A DNA stretch of 64,000 nucleotides, taken from the NCBI GenBank assembly GCA_903834765.1, contig CAILKE010000025.1:1-64000 (forward strand), given 5' to 3'. Made by a program: the position numbers and the translations under genes. Each line of letters begins with the position of its first letter. Positions within the stretch are counted from its first letter, which is position 1. This DNA comes from an uncultured Bacteroidota bacterium. Lineage in GTDB: Bacteria > Bacteroidota > Bacteroidia > B-17B0 > Aurantibacillaceae. The notes under the pieces were generated by a model. That model did not search any database, was not told where the DNA came from, and saw only the letters and a program-made list of their open reading frames with translations. This document shows, in pieces, positions 45,244 through 53,953 of this stretch.

Positions 45244-46983
45244 ATGACTACTAAAACTTTACGAAACTTAAGTCTTGCTGTTGGAACTACAGCGTTATTG
45301 GCTGGTTGCAATGGCTTAGGCAAAATGGTAAAAAAACAAAACCAAATTACTTACGATGTAAAACCAAATCCATTGGAAATGCATGGTGATAGCGTTGTAT
45401 TTAGTGTTTCTGGAAAATATCCAGCTAAGTTATTTGCTAAAAAAGCAACTGTAACAGTTACTCCATTAGTTAAGTATAATGGAAGTGAAAAAGCAATGAA
45501 ACCAGTTGTTTTAGTTGGAGATAAAGCTACAGGAAGTGGTCAAAAAATTAGTTATGATAAAGGGGGTGCTTTTAGTTATACTTCTGAAAAATTTGCTTAC
45601 GAGCCAGCAATGAAAGTAGCTACTGTTGAAATTAAGGCTCAAGGTGCTGTAAAGAAAAAAACAAAAGATTTTACTCCTGTAAAATTAGCTGATGGTACAA
45701 TCATTACTCCTTTATTAGTTCGTAACGACGAAAAAGGAATTTATGCTAAAGATGCATTTGTAAAAACTCAGCCTGCTAATCAAGTTGCTAATATTTACTA
45801 TTCAATTAATAAATCAGATGTTCGTTCTTCAGAATTAAAAAGTGATGAAATGAAAAATGTTCAATCATTTATTACTACTAATATTAACAGCCAATGGTAT
45901 GAATTTAAAGACATTAGCGTTTCTTCTTACGCTTCGCCAGATGGAGAATTATCTTTGAATGAAAACTTAGCTAAAGACCGTGCAAAATCAGGTTCTAAAG
46001 CTTTAATGGGCGAATTCAACAAGAATAAAAATAAAGACCAAGTATTTGGTAAAAATGAAAGTAATTACAAAGTTATTACTACTGCTGAAGATTGGGATGG
46101 TTTCCAAACATTAATGCAATCGTCTGCTATTGCCGATAAAGATTTAATCTTACGTGTTTTAACTATGTATAAAGATGGTGATCAACGTGAAAAAGAAATC
46201 AAAAATTTATCTAAAACATATACTGAAGTTGCAGAGAAAATTTTACCAAAATTACGTCGTTCTGTATTAACTGTAAACGTTGATAAAAAATCTCGTACTG
46301 ACGAAATGATTTCTAAATTAGCTACAACAGCTCCTGATAGTTTATCTATCGAAGAAATGTTATATAGTGCTACTTTAACTAACGATATCAATACAAAAGC
46401 TCAAATTTATCAAGCAGCTGAAAAGAAATTCCCTAACGATTGGAGAGCATCTAATAATTATGGTGTAGCTTTATTAGCTCAAAATAAAGTAACTGAAGCT
46501 TCTGATGCTTTTGCTCGTGCAGAAAAAAACGCTAATGGAAATCCTATCTTAATGAATCAATTAGGTATTGCTGCTGCGAAATCTGGTAACCGTGTTAAAG
46601 CAATGGAATACTATGATAAAGCAAATGGCGCTGGTACAGAAGTTAACTACAATAAAGGTATCTTAAATGTACGTGATGGTAAATATTCTGATGCAGTTTC
46701 TAACTTTGGTTCATACAAAGGATTTAACAAAGCTTTATCTGAATTATTAAACGGAAACGGTGGTGCTGTTGAATCTACTTTAAATGACAGTAATGATAAA
46801 GATATCGCTATGACTTCTTATTTAAAAGCAGTTTCTGCTGCTCGTAGCGCTATCACAGCAAATGTTATCAGTAATTTAAAAGCAGCTATCGAAAAAGATG
46901 GTACTTTAAAAGCAGCGGCTAAAGATGATGCTGAATTCATTAAATTACGCGAAAATGCTGATTTCAAAGCATTAGTAAACTAA
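45244..46983 (+). CDS. Lipoprotein with OmpA-like segment and TPR repeats
   Basis: The 579-residue protein carries a signal peptide with lipobox LLAGC (Cys22). The N-terminal region (about 35-170) is a beta-rich domain (VKPNPLEMHGDSVVFSVSGKYPAKLF). Residues about 180-260 hold VANIYYSINKSDVRSSELKSDEM and SVSSYASPDGELSLNENLAKDRAKSGSKAL, which has the spacing and the Asp/Asn/Arg pattern of an OmpA peptidoglycan-binding domain, though it is divergent. TPR-like units follow near 390-500 (NYGVALLAQNKVTEASDAFARAE, LGIAAAKSGNRVKAMEYYDKANG). Such proteins occur widely in Bacteroidota and are probably outer-membrane scaffolds. The codon pattern suggests high expression. It is single-gene with a strong terminator. 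Confidence 0.85.
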   Translation: MTTKTLRNLSLAVGTTALLAGCNGLGKMVKKQNQITYDVKPNPLEMHGDSVVFSVSGKYPAKLFAKKATVTVTPLVKYNGSEKAMKPVVLVGDKATGSGQKISYDKGGAFSYTSEKFAYEPAMKVATVEIKAQGAVKKKTKDFTPVKLADGTIITPLLVRNDEKGIYAKDAFVKTQPANQVANIYYSINKSDVRSSELKSDEMKNVQSFITTNINSQWYEFKDISVSSYASPDGELSLNENLAKDRAKSGSKALMGEFNKNKNKDQVFGKNESNYKVITTAEDWDGFQTLMQSSAIADKDLILRVLTMYKDGDQREKEIKNLSKTYTEVAEKILPKLRRSVLTVNVDKKSRTDEMISKLATTAPDSLSIEEMLYSATLTNDINTKAQIYQAAEKKFPNDWRASNNYGVALLAQNKVTEASDAFARAEKNANGNPILMNQLGIAAAKSGNRVKAMEYYDKANGAGTEVNYNKGILNVRDGKYSDAVSNFGSYKGFNKALSELLNGNGGAVESTLNDSNDKDIAMTSYLKAVSAARSAITANVISNLKAAIEKDGTLKAAAKDDAEFIKLRENADFKALVN

Positions 46984-47003
46984 TTACACATAATAATCAA
47001 ATT

Positions 47004-47037
47004 AAAAAATCCCAACCAGAAATGGTTGGGATTTTTT
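47004..47037. terminator. Bidirectional terminator
   Basis: AAAAAATCCCAACCA, loop GAAA, TGGTTGGGATTTTTT: a 15-bp perfect stem with a tetraloop and T-runs on both strands, between the convergent lipoprotein and S24 repressor genes. Confidence 0.95.
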
Positions 47038-47076
47038 GTTTTAAGAATTTATGTTTTGTTGCTATTGTATCAAATT

Positions 47077-47862
47077 TTATTTCCTTGATAAAGTCCCTTG
47101 CTTTTTAATTACTTCCATTTCAACCTGAAGGTTTTTAAGCATATTCATAATGCTTCCCACATTCAGCTCTTCTTCCTTGTAATCGGTCATATTAATGCAA
47201 CAGGTATATTCCCAAAGCTCAACAATATCTTTCAAATTAACTTTATAAGGCTGGTACATTTTATTATCCGAATGGCATTCTAAATAGCCTTTTTTCATAT
47301 TCAAATTAAAAATACGCTTATATGATAGCCCATCATCTTTAGTTACTACGATATAAGTGTAACCATTCTTAACATCTTCCAATCGCTCAACATATTTAGC
47401 TACAACAAATGACCCTTCTTTAATTGGAGGCATACTATCGCCTCTAATAGGGAATGCACGGTGTTTACCAGTTGGTAAAAACGGCAATTTCATACGTGGT
47501 AAGCGCTCCATATACTCAGGATCCGCATACCCTTTTAAATAACCTGCACTAGCCTTTAATGGCACTAATTCTACCATATCACGACCGTCATCATCAATTA
47601 AAACGGGGAATAACATCCTGTTTTTACCAATTTTCATTAAGCCGTCTAAGTTTGTTTTGCTTAAATCGCCACGCACCAAAGCATCCACTGCCACATGAAA
47701 AAAATCGGAAATGGCAATTAATAAATCAATGGAGGGTTCATTACGATTTTCCTCGTATGCGCCCAAACGTGAACGCGTTATTCCTAAATTATCGGCTAAT
47801 TGCTCTTGCGACAGGCTTTTTTGAAGGCGCAAGTATTTGAGATTACTAAATACTTTACTCAT
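47077..47862 (-). CDS. XRE HTH + S24 peptidase repressor (LexA/CI-type)
   Basis: The 261-residue protein has an N-terminal HTH_3 domain at 5-62 (LRLQKSLSQEQLADNLGITRSRLGAYEENRNEP) and a C-terminal S24 domain with catalytic Ser143 (RGDSMPP) and Lys182 (SYKRIF). An Ala106-Gly107 pair in KASAGYLKG lies 36 residues before the Ser, where LexA/CI proteins cut themselves. A C-terminal tail of about 40 residues follows (LNVGSIMNMLKNLQVEMEVIKKQG, coiled-coil-like). It probably represses its own promoter, given two matching operator-like sites upstream. No phage genes accompany it, so it is likely a chromosomal stress regulator. Expected targets are unknown. Confidence 0.9.
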   Translation of the reverse strand: MSKVFSNLKYLRLQKSLSQEQLADNLGITRSRLGAYEENRNEPSIDLLIAISDFFHVAVDALVRGDLSKTNLDGLMKIGKNRMLFPVLIDDDGRDMVELVPLKASAGYLKGYADPEYMERLPRMKLPFLPTGKHRAFPIRGDSMPPIKEGSFVVAKYVERLEDVKNGYTYIVVTKDDGLSYKRIFNLNMKKGYLECHSDNKMYQPYKVNLKDIVELWEYTCCINMTDYKEEELNVGSIMNMLKNLQVEMEVIKKQGTLSRK

Positions 47863-47872
47863 AATTTTAAAT

Positions 47873-47924
47873 TACTACGTTTTATAGCACGAATATACTA
47901 CATTAAATAGTATTTTTTCAAAGA
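47873..47924 (-). promoter_or_regulatory. Promoter and tandem operator-like sites of the S24 repressor gene
   Basis: Two copies of TACTAC-N5-ATAG occur at 47873-47887 and 47896-47910, 23 bp apart; each contains CTA-N7-TAG dyad symmetry, and the second extends to ATACTA-N7-TAGTAT (47895-47913). On the minus strand a TTG near 47919-47921 and a degenerate -7 (TATATTCG, 47897-47890) are 21 nt apart. The second site overlaps the core promoter and the first the likely start of transcription. Confidence 0.55.
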
Positions 47925-48062
47925 GTTTTTGTTAAATTTATTTTTTGTTGTTGACAGGGTTTTGTAAATAAGTTTGAGATTATTTACAAAACCCTTTCTT
48001 TACAAAAAAAACATTTATTTGGTCTTTTAATTCATAATAAATATGTTTTTTAGCCTAAGCTA

Positions 48063-48092
48063 TTGTTTGTTTCACAAAATACCTTATATTTG
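48063..48092 (+). promoter_or_regulatory. rpsO promoter (TTG-N19-TATATTTG)
   Basis: TTG at 48063-48065, 19 nt, TATATTTG at 48085-48092; ATG of rpsO at 48131. Close match to the Bacteroidota consensus and similar to the rpsT promoter. Confidence 0.75.
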
Positions 48093-48130
48093 TAGCCCTT
48101 TAAAGATAATTATAAAAAAACAAGAATAAC

Positions 48131-48400
48131 ATGTATTTAACATCAGAAGTAAAAAAAGACATTTTTAAAAAACACGGTGGTAGCGATAAAAACACTGGAA
48201 GCGCAGAATCTCAAGTTGCTTTATTTACGCACCGTATAGACCATTTAACTGGTCATTTAAAATCAAACAAAAAAGATTTTGGAACACAACGCGCACTGTT
48301 AAACTTAGTAGGTAAGCGTCGTGCGTTATTAGATTACTTAAAAAACACGGACATTATGCGTTACCGTGCTGTAATTAAAGTATTAGACATCCGTAAATAA
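48131..48400 (+). CDS. rpsO: 30S ribosomal protein S15
   Basis: Protein of 89 residues with the S15 signature: KKHGGSDKNTGSAESQVALFTHRIDHLTGHLKSNKKDFGTQRALLNLVGKRRALLDYLK. It binds the central domain of 16S rRNA. The rpsO-pnp order is the same as in many bacteria, but here a terminator and a second promoter element separate the two genes. Confidence 0.97.
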   Translation: MYLTSEVKKDIFKKHGGSDKNTGSAESQVALFTHRIDHLTGHLKSNKKDFGTQRALLNLVGKRRALLDYLKNTDIMRYRAVIKVLDIRK

Positions 48401-48424
48401 TAATGGATTCTTTGTAAGATTATT

Positions 48425-48455
48425 AGGCATTCTGAGCAATCGGAATGCCTTTCTT
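48425..48455 (+). terminator. rpsO terminator
   Basis: AGGCATTC (48425-48432), 10-nt loop, GAATGCCT (48443-48450), then TTCTT. An 8-bp perfect stem with a short T-rich tail; readthrough into pnp is possible. Confidence 0.75.
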
Positions 48456-48457
48456 AT

Positions 48458-48522
48458 TATATTTGCCCCCAAGAAAAAAAATCAAAGTAAATAAATATAA
48501 CCCGTACCAAAAACGTTGGTAC
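48458..48522 (+). promoter_or_regulatory. pnp leader: -7 element and 7-bp stem-loop
   Basis: TATATTTG at 48458-48465 matches the -7 consensus although no -33 TTG is evident. In the leader, GTACCAA (48504-48510), loop AAACG, TTGGTAC (48516-48522) make a perfect stem 20 nt before the ATG. In E. coli, PNPase controls its own mRNA through a leader hairpin; a similar role here is only a guess. Confidence 0.4.
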
Positions 48523-48542
48523 ACAAAACAAAAAACAAACAC

Positions 48543-50684
48543 ATGTCACAAATTGGAATTCAACATTCGTTCGATCTAGGAGATGGACGAATTGTAACCC
48601 TAGAAACAGGTAAATTAGCAAAACAAGCAGACGGAGCAGTCGTTGTTAAATTAGGTAGCACAATGATTTTAGCAACTGTAGTAAGCAACAAAGAAGCAAA
48701 AGAAGGTGTTGATTTTTTACCTTTAACAGTAGATTATCAAGAAAAATATGCGGCTACGGGTCGTTTCCCTGGCGGATTTTTTCGTAGAGAAGCAAAATTA
48801 TCTGATTATGAAGTATTGATTTCTCGTATCGTTGATAGAGCAATGCGTCCACAGTTCCCTGATGATTACCATGCTGATACTCAAATCATGTTATCATTAA
48901 TTTCTTCTGATAAAAAAACAATGCCTGATGCCTTAGTTGGTTTAGCAGCTTGTGCAGCAGTTGCTGTATCTGATATTCCATTTAACGGAATTATATCAGA
49001 AGTACGTGTTGCTAAAATTGACGGTAAATTATGCATTAATCCTAATATTGATGAATTACATACTGCAACCTTAGAAATGATTGTTGCTGCTACCGAAACC
49101 GATATCTCAATGGTAGAAGGTGAAATGAGTGAAGTGTCTGAAGCAGAAATGTTAGAGGCTATTAAATTTGCTCATGAAGCAATTAAAGTTCAAATTACAG
49201 CTATTAAAGAATTTGCTATTAAAGCAGGTTTAAAACCAAAACGTGAGTATTGCCACGAATTAAATGATGCTGATTTAAAAGCTGCAGTTTCTAAAGCCAC
49301 TTACGATAAAGTTTATGCTGTAGCTGAACAAGGTAATCCTGATAAAAACGGACGTAAAGCAGCTTTCAAAGCTGTTTTAACTGATTACAAAGCAACATTT
49401 ACTCCTGAAGAATTAAAAGAAAGAGAAGCGTTAATCAACAAATATTATCATGATGTAGAGTATGATGCAGTTCGTCAAGCTACCTTAGATACACAAATTC
49501 GTTTAGATGGTCGTAAAACTGACCAAATACGCCCTATTTGGAGTGAAGTAGGTTATTTACCTGCAGCGCATGGTTCTGCTATTTTCCAACGTGGAGAAAC
49601 TCAATCACTTACAACAGTTACTTTAGGTACTGGTAAAGATGCGCAAATGATTGATGGTGCGTTTTACCGTGGAGAAACTAAATTTATTTTACACTATAAC
49701 TTTCCTGGTTTTTCAACTGGTGAAGCTAAACCTAACCGTGGTGTTGGTCGTCGTGAAGTTGGACATGGTAACTTAGCAATGCGTGCCTTGTCTAAGGTTG
49801 TACCTACCGATACTCCTTACACAGTGCGTGTAGTTTCTGATATTTTAGAATCTAACGGATCGTCATCAATGGCTACAGTTTGTGCTGGTACATTAGCTTT
49901 AATGGATGCAGGTGTTAAAATTGCTAAGCCAGTTACTGGTATTGCTATGGGTTTAATTACTAACGATAAAGGACAATACGCTGTATTATCTGATATCTTA
50001 GGCGATGAAGATCATTTAGGTGATATGGATTTTAAAATTTGTGGTACTAAGGATGGTATTACAGCTGTACAAATGGATTTGAAAGTTAATGGTTTACCAT
50101 ACGAAGTAATGGAAAAAGCCTTGGCTCAAGCTCGCGAAGGTCGCTTACACATCATGGGTGAGATCATGAAAACAATTGATGCTCCTCGTGCTGATTATAG
50201 CGAAAACGTGCCTCGTTTTGAAGTAATTATTATTCCTCAAGAATTTATTGGTGCAATCATTGGACCTGGTGGAAAAGTGATACAAGATATCCAAAAGAAA
50301 ACAAATGCGACTATTTCTATTACCGAAGTAGACAATAGCGGACGAGTTGAAATATTTGCTGAAAAATTAGAAGACTTAAAAGCGGCAGTTGCTCGAATTA
50401 AAGGCATTGTAGCTATACCTGAGGTTGGCGAAACTTACGAAGCTAAAGTAAAATCAATTATGCCTTATGGTGCATTTGTTGAGTTTATGCCAGGTAAAGA
50501 AGGTTTGTTACATATTAGCGAATACGATTGGAAACGCATTGATTCACTAGATGGATTGGTGAAAGAAGGCGACATAGTAAATGTAAAATACATTGGAACA
50601 GATCCTAAAAACGGAAAAGCAAAATTATCTCGCAAAGCATTAATTGCTAAGCCTGAAGCAAATACAACAACTGCAGCTGAATAA
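48543..50684 (+). CDS. pnp: Polyribonucleotide nucleotidyltransferase (PNPase)
   Basis: Phosphorolytic 3'-5' exoribonuclease of 713 residues. ATG at 48543 is chosen over a TTG at 48516 because [16 protein letters not shown] is the usual family start and the TTG lies inside a leader hairpin. It has two RNase PH domains (the first with [18 protein letters not shown], the second with [15 protein letters not shown] and [15 protein letters not shown]), a KH domain ([16 protein letters not shown]) and an S1 domain ([27 protein letters not shown]). Trimeric degradosome-type enzyme of the cytoplasm. Confidence 0.97.
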   Translation: MSQIGIQHSFDLGDGRIVTLETGKLAKQADGAVVVKLGSTMILATVVSNKEAKEGVDFLPLTVDYQEKYAATGRFPGGFFRREAKLSDYEVLISRIVDRAMRPQFPDDYHADTQIMLSLISSDKKTMPDALVGLAACAAVAVSDIPFNGIISEVRVAKIDGKLCINPNIDELHTATLEMIVAATETDISMVEGEMSEVSEAEMLEAIKFAHEAIKVQITAIKEFAIKAGLKPKREYCHELNDADLKAAVSKATYDKVYAVAEQGNPDKNGRKAAFKAVLTDYKATFTPEELKEREALINKYYHDVEYDAVRQATLDTQIRLDGRKTDQIRPIWSEVGYLPAAHGSAIFQRGETQSLTTVTLGTGKDAQMIDGAFYRGETKFILHYNFPGFSTGEAKPNRGVGRREVGHGNLAMRALSKVVPTDTPYTVRVVSDILESNGSSSMATVCAGTLALMDAGVKIAKPVTGIAMGLITNDKGQYAVLSDILGDEDHLGDMDFKICGTKDGITAVQMDLKVNGLPYEVMEKALAQAREGRLHIMGEIMKTIDAPRADYSENVPRFEVIIIPQEFIGAIIGPGGKVIQDIQKKTNATISITEVDNSGRVEIFAEKLEDLKAAVARIKGIVAIPEVGETYEAKVKSIMPYGAFVEFMPGKEGLLHISEYDWKRIDSLDGLVKEGDIVNVKYIGTDPKNGKAKLSRKALIAKPEANTTTAAE

Positions 50685-50709
50685 AACAAAGCATAAATGT
50701 CATTCGAGC

Positions 50710-50745
50710 TGTCACACTGAGCGTGTCACTTCGAGAAGCGAAGTG
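50710..50745. repeat. Dispersed REP-like repeat with hairpin
   Basis: GTCACACTGAGCGTGTCACT followed by a hairpin CACTTCG-AGAAG-CGAAGTG (50727-50745). Composition differs sharply from the surroundings. From memory, sequences of the form TGTCACACTGAGC..GTCGAAGTG are a very common intergenic repeat in Bacteroidota genomes. Only this copy is clear in the window, with a fragment-like match near 8303. Confidence 0.6.
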
Positions 50746-50774
50746 TTGTCGGTATAATGTCAAATTAAAAATAT

Positions 50775-50808
50775 AAATCCATTCTCTTAATTGAGAATGG
50801 ATTTTTTT
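50775..50808 (+). terminator. pnp-side terminator sharing its core with the one at 55472
   Basis: AAATCCATTCTC, loop TTAATT, GAGAATGGATTT, then TTTT. The 22-nt centre (50779-50800) is identical to that of the hairpin at 55479-55500. Confidence 0.9.
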
Positions 50809-51079
50809 GTATAGTAAGATTTTTGGGGTTAAAATAACAATACAGTTTGTTACAATAAATGATTCAACATTTAGAAATAAAAATCAATTATTTTTAATTC
50901 TAAAAATTCGAATTTAAATCATAGAGTGATTTAAGCAGCTAATTATTAATTCAATAAATCTATTTTTTTTACTGTATATGTAGTAAAATTCCATAGTTTG
51001 GAAAATATATAGAAACATACTATATTATTAATATAAAAAATTAAATTGCGTGAATATTTAAAAAACAAAATATAAAATT

Positions 51080-52489
51080 ATGAAATTAACAAAAACTCCA
51101 TTTTTAAGTCTTCTCTTATTAGGCTCTATTACTTTAGGTGCACAGGAAGAAGCAACAAAGTCTGTAAAATATCGAAGAAGTTCACTTCATTTAATGATGA
51201 TTGAGGATGCTGTAATGCCAAATGCTAATGTTATAAAAAATACATTTATTAAATCAAAACTTCCCGATAAATACAATGATCATTCATTACCAACTCGTTC
51301 ATTTATTGCTGATAAATATAAATTAACTGCTGAAGAAAAAGCTGCAACCGGAGCTAAAGCAGACAGTAAAGGAAAGTCAATGATGAAAGGTATGGCAAAA
51401 GGCGTTGCATCAAGTGCAACTGGCGGCTTAATTGATACAACAAATACGAAAGATTTACCATTAGTAATTGAGAAGTATCTAAATACTAATAACGTTGCAA
51501 AAGATATGGTTGCAAAATGGTATAATAGAGATTCGAAAGGTGCATTTGACTCAAAGTTAATTATAGAGAGAGGCGAATATGATGCTTCTGCTATAGATAA
51601 AAATGTTGCTAATGCAAGTTCTAGAGGTTCTTCAGCATTGTCTGATGCAGCCGATGAATTAATTGGTAATACATTTGTAGTTGTTACAAGGTTTAATTAT
51701 ATTAGTAAAAAAGAAGTATATGAAGCTGCACAAGCTGCTTTAAATGCTGCTAAATCAACAGGGCTAGTTAAAGCGCCTACAATTCCTCTAACTCCAGAGA
51801 TGCAAGCAATAAAGGATGCAGCAATAAAGAAAGCTACAGAAGGATATATAGTTCAGTCTACTTCATATTTATTTCAATTAAATTGGACTCCAGAAGTAGA
51901 GGCTACATTCAATCAATTTATGTATACTGAAAAGGACCAAATAAAAGATAATCAAGAAATAAAATTTGATCCAAAGAAAAAGTTTGCCTTTGACACTACT
52001 AAAATATTTACGTTTAAATATATTGGAGATGGTAAAGCTTTAGCCCAAGTTCCAATGTCATTAAAAAAGAAAAGAAGTGAAGAAGAATTAATAGCCATTG
52101 CAACAAGAAATGCTTCTGAGGCATCAATTGCAAAATTACAAAGAGATTATGAGGTTTTTAAAACAAAAACTCCTTTATATTCTGGAAACCCGATAACAGC
52201 AAAAATTGGAATGAAAGAAGGCATTGAAGCTGGTGATAAATTTGAAGTTTTAGAACAAAATCAAGACCCAAAAACTGGAAAATTAATATACAAAAAAGTT
52301 GGAAAAATAAAGGTTATGGAAGGAATGGTTTGGGATAATACAGAAAAATTAGATGATGAAGTTGTTGAAAATACTCCTGCATTAGATAAAGATGGTAAAC
52401 CCTTACCTCCAAAACCAATATTAGATCGTACAACTTTTAAAGGTGGATCTAAATTCTACAGTGGTTTATTAATTAGACAAGTAAAATAA
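51080..52489 (+). CDS. Exported protein of unknown function, operon gene 1 (possible FlgT-C-like domain)
   Basis: Not recognised. The 469-residue protein has a signal peptide (MKLTKTPFLSLLLLGSITLGAQ). Residues 30-70 (YRRSSLHLMMIEDAVMPNANVIKNTFIKSKLPDKYNDHSLPTR in part) and LIGNTFVVVTRFNYISKKE recall uncharacterised Bacteroidota families. A low-complexity Gly/Ser/Lys/Ala segment lies near 95-120. The last third has KIGMKEGIEAGDKFEVLEQ ... KVGKIKVMEGMVWDN, which resembles the closing beta-barrel-like domain of FlgT-type proteins (a 'GxxxGxxxGDxFxV' turn). It is the first of four genes with gaps of about 20-30 nt, all encoding exported proteins. Confidence 0.8.
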   Translation: MKLTKTPFLSLLLLGSITLGAQEEATKSVKYRRSSLHLMMIEDAVMPNANVIKNTFIKSKLPDKYNDHSLPTRSFIADKYKLTAEEKAATGAKADSKGKSMMKGMAKGVASSATGGLIDTTNTKDLPLVIEKYLNTNNVAKDMVAKWYNRDSKGAFDSKLIIERGEYDASAIDKNVANASSRGSSALSDAADELIGNTFVVVTRFNYISKKEVYEAAQAALNAAKSTGLVKAPTIPLTPEMQAIKDAAIKKATEGYIVQSTSYLFQLNWTPEVEATFNQFMYTEKDQIKDNQEIKFDPKKKFAFDTTKIFTFKYIGDGKALAQVPMSLKKKRSEEELIAIATRNASEASIAKLQRDYEVFKTKTPLYSGNPITAKIGMKEGIEAGDKFEVLEQNQDPKTGKLIYKKVGKIKVMEGMVWDNTEKLDDEVVENTPALDKDGKPLPPKPILDRTTFKGGSKFYSGLLIRQVK

Positions 52490-52509
52490 TAATATAAAAA
52501 TCAATAATT

Positions 52510-53931
52510 ATGAAATTAAAAATTAATTCAATTAAAACTATAGCTATACTATTACTAGCTGTGTTATTTTCTAATTCAATTTATGCTCAAGCTGGAAAAA
52601 AAGCTGATAAAGATACTGAATTATGGCGTTATGAAATTCAGTGTGGTGGCGTGGGAGTTCAAGGAACAAAATTAGTAAAAGTGTTTTCCTATTCTAAAAA
52701 TCCTGATGTAGCAATTGAACAGGCAAAAAAAAATGCTGTACATGGTATGATTTTTCAAGGTTTTATTGGTAGCTCATTACAAGGCTGCGAAACTCAAAAA
52801 CCTTTAACAGATAATCCTGCTTTGGAACAAGAAAAATCAGATTTTTTCAAAGCATTTTTTGCTGATGGTGGAAAATATATGAAATTTGTTTCAGTATCTG
52901 GAGATGGTTCAGTTGCAGCTGAAGATAGAATGAAAGTTGGAAAAGAATATAAAGTAGGGGTTTTAGTTTCAGTATTGTATGAAAATTTGAGAAAGGATTT
53001 AGAAGCGGCAGGAATTATCCAAGCTTTACAAGCTCCAGGTGGAGCTGCTCCAACAGTTATGTTTTTTCCGTCTGATGTATGGATGAAAGGAAAAAATTAC
53101 ATTACTGTTACTGATAATCAAGGAAAAAAAACAGAACAAAACGATTATGATGCCGCAGTTAAAGATCCTGAATTTAGTGCAATCTTAAGCACATTAAATA
53201 CAATGATGAATGAAAGAGGCTTAAGAGCAACAAATTTAGCAGATGTATTAGCGGAAATTAAAAACTCAAACGCATCTGAAAATATGGCTCAAAATGAAGA
53301 AGGAGGAGGTGTAGCTGAATCTGCTTCTGATAAATTACTAAAAGTTGCTAGACCAGATATTAGAATTAATGTCACCTGGACATTAACTACAAGTGGGCCT
53401 AAAAAATCTGTTCACTTTCAATTAGATGGTGTAGATGCAGGAACTAGTAAATCTGCAGGATCTGCAAGTGGAGATAGTAAAGAGTCATTAAATGGAACAG
53501 TATATGTTTTATTAAAAGAAGCTGTTTTAAATCATATTGATAATTTCAACTCTCAATTAATGTCATACTTTCAGAACATCACAAAAGAAGGGAAAGAAAT
53601 TAATTTAGAAGTTCGAGTTTGGGATACATCTCCTAAAAAATTGAATTCAGAAATTAATGAAGATGGTGATGAATTAAAAGATGATTTAAAAAAATGGGTG
53701 TCTAAAAACTCAGTTGGAAATAAATTTAATTTAGGTACATCTAGTCCAAATATGATGAATTTTACTGGAATTAGAATACCTGTTAAAAATGAAGATGGTT
53801 CAGCTAATGATGCTGATGCTTTCGCAGCTAAATTAAGAAAATATTTAAAAAAGACTTACCAACTGCCAAGTGCATCTTCTGCTATTGGTTTAGGAAAAGG
53901 TGTTGTGATAATTGGTGGTAAATCTCAATAA
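52510..53931 (+). CDS. Exported protein of unknown function, operon gene 2 (LPP20/FlgT-N-like domain + central domain)
   Basis: The 473-residue protein has a signal peptide (INSIKTIAILLLAVLFSNSIYAQ). Residues about 37-160 (LWRYEIQCGGVGVQGTKLVKVFSY, DVAIEQAKKNAVHGMIFQGFIG, DFFKAFFADGGKYMKFVSV, VGVLVSVLYENLRKDLEAAGII) are paralogous to the whole of operon gene 4. The Ala-rich AIEQAKKNAVHGM helix followed by strands recalls LPP20/FlgT N-terminal domains. The next part, PTVMFFPSDVWMKGKNYITV, then LNTMMNERGLRATNLADVLAEI, resembles DUF6175-type or CsgG/TolB-N-like domains, by memory only. Function unknown. Gap to gene 1 is 20 nt. Confidence 0.8.
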   Translation: MKLKINSIKTIAILLLAVLFSNSIYAQAGKKADKDTELWRYEIQCGGVGVQGTKLVKVFSYSKNPDVAIEQAKKNAVHGMIFQGFIGSSLQGCETQKPLTDNPALEQEKSDFFKAFFADGGKYMKFVSVSGDGSVAAEDRMKVGKEYKVGVLVSVLYENLRKDLEAAGIIQALQAPGGAAPTVMFFPSDVWMKGKNYITVTDNQGKKTEQNDYDAAVKDPEFSAILSTLNTMMNERGLRATNLADVLAEIKNSNASENMAQNEEGGGVAESASDKLLKVARPDIRINVTWTLTTSGPKKSVHFQLDGVDAGTSKSAGSASGDSKESLNGTVYVLLKEAVLNHIDNFNSQLMSYFQNITKEGKEINLEVRVWDTSPKKLNSEINEDGDELKDDLKKWVSKNSVGNKFNLGTSSPNMMNFTGIRIPVKNEDGSANDADAFAAKLRKYLKKTYQLPSASSAIGLGKGVVIIGGKSQ

Positions 53932-53953
53932 TGTTAAAATAAATACAATTAAA

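Larger units (their letters stand above)
50685..51079. other. Gene-free interval before the four-gene secreted-protein operon
   Basis: Almost 400 bases. The left part has a GC-richer dispersed repeat (about 50704-50750) and the pnp terminator. The remaining 270 bases (50810-51079) are extremely AT-rich with no ORF. I did not find a perfect TAnnTTTG element; the nearest is CATAGTTTG at 50992-51000, which lacks one base. Confidence 0.6.

Noticed and set aside
47559-47840. Plus-strand ORF of 93 codons
   Set aside because: It is antisense to the well-supported S24 repressor gene and has no recognisable features.
47077-47862. S24 repressor as evidence of a prophage
   Set aside because: Neighbours on both sides are ordinary chromosomal genes (lipoprotein, rpsO, pnp), with no integrase, structural genes or att-like repeats.
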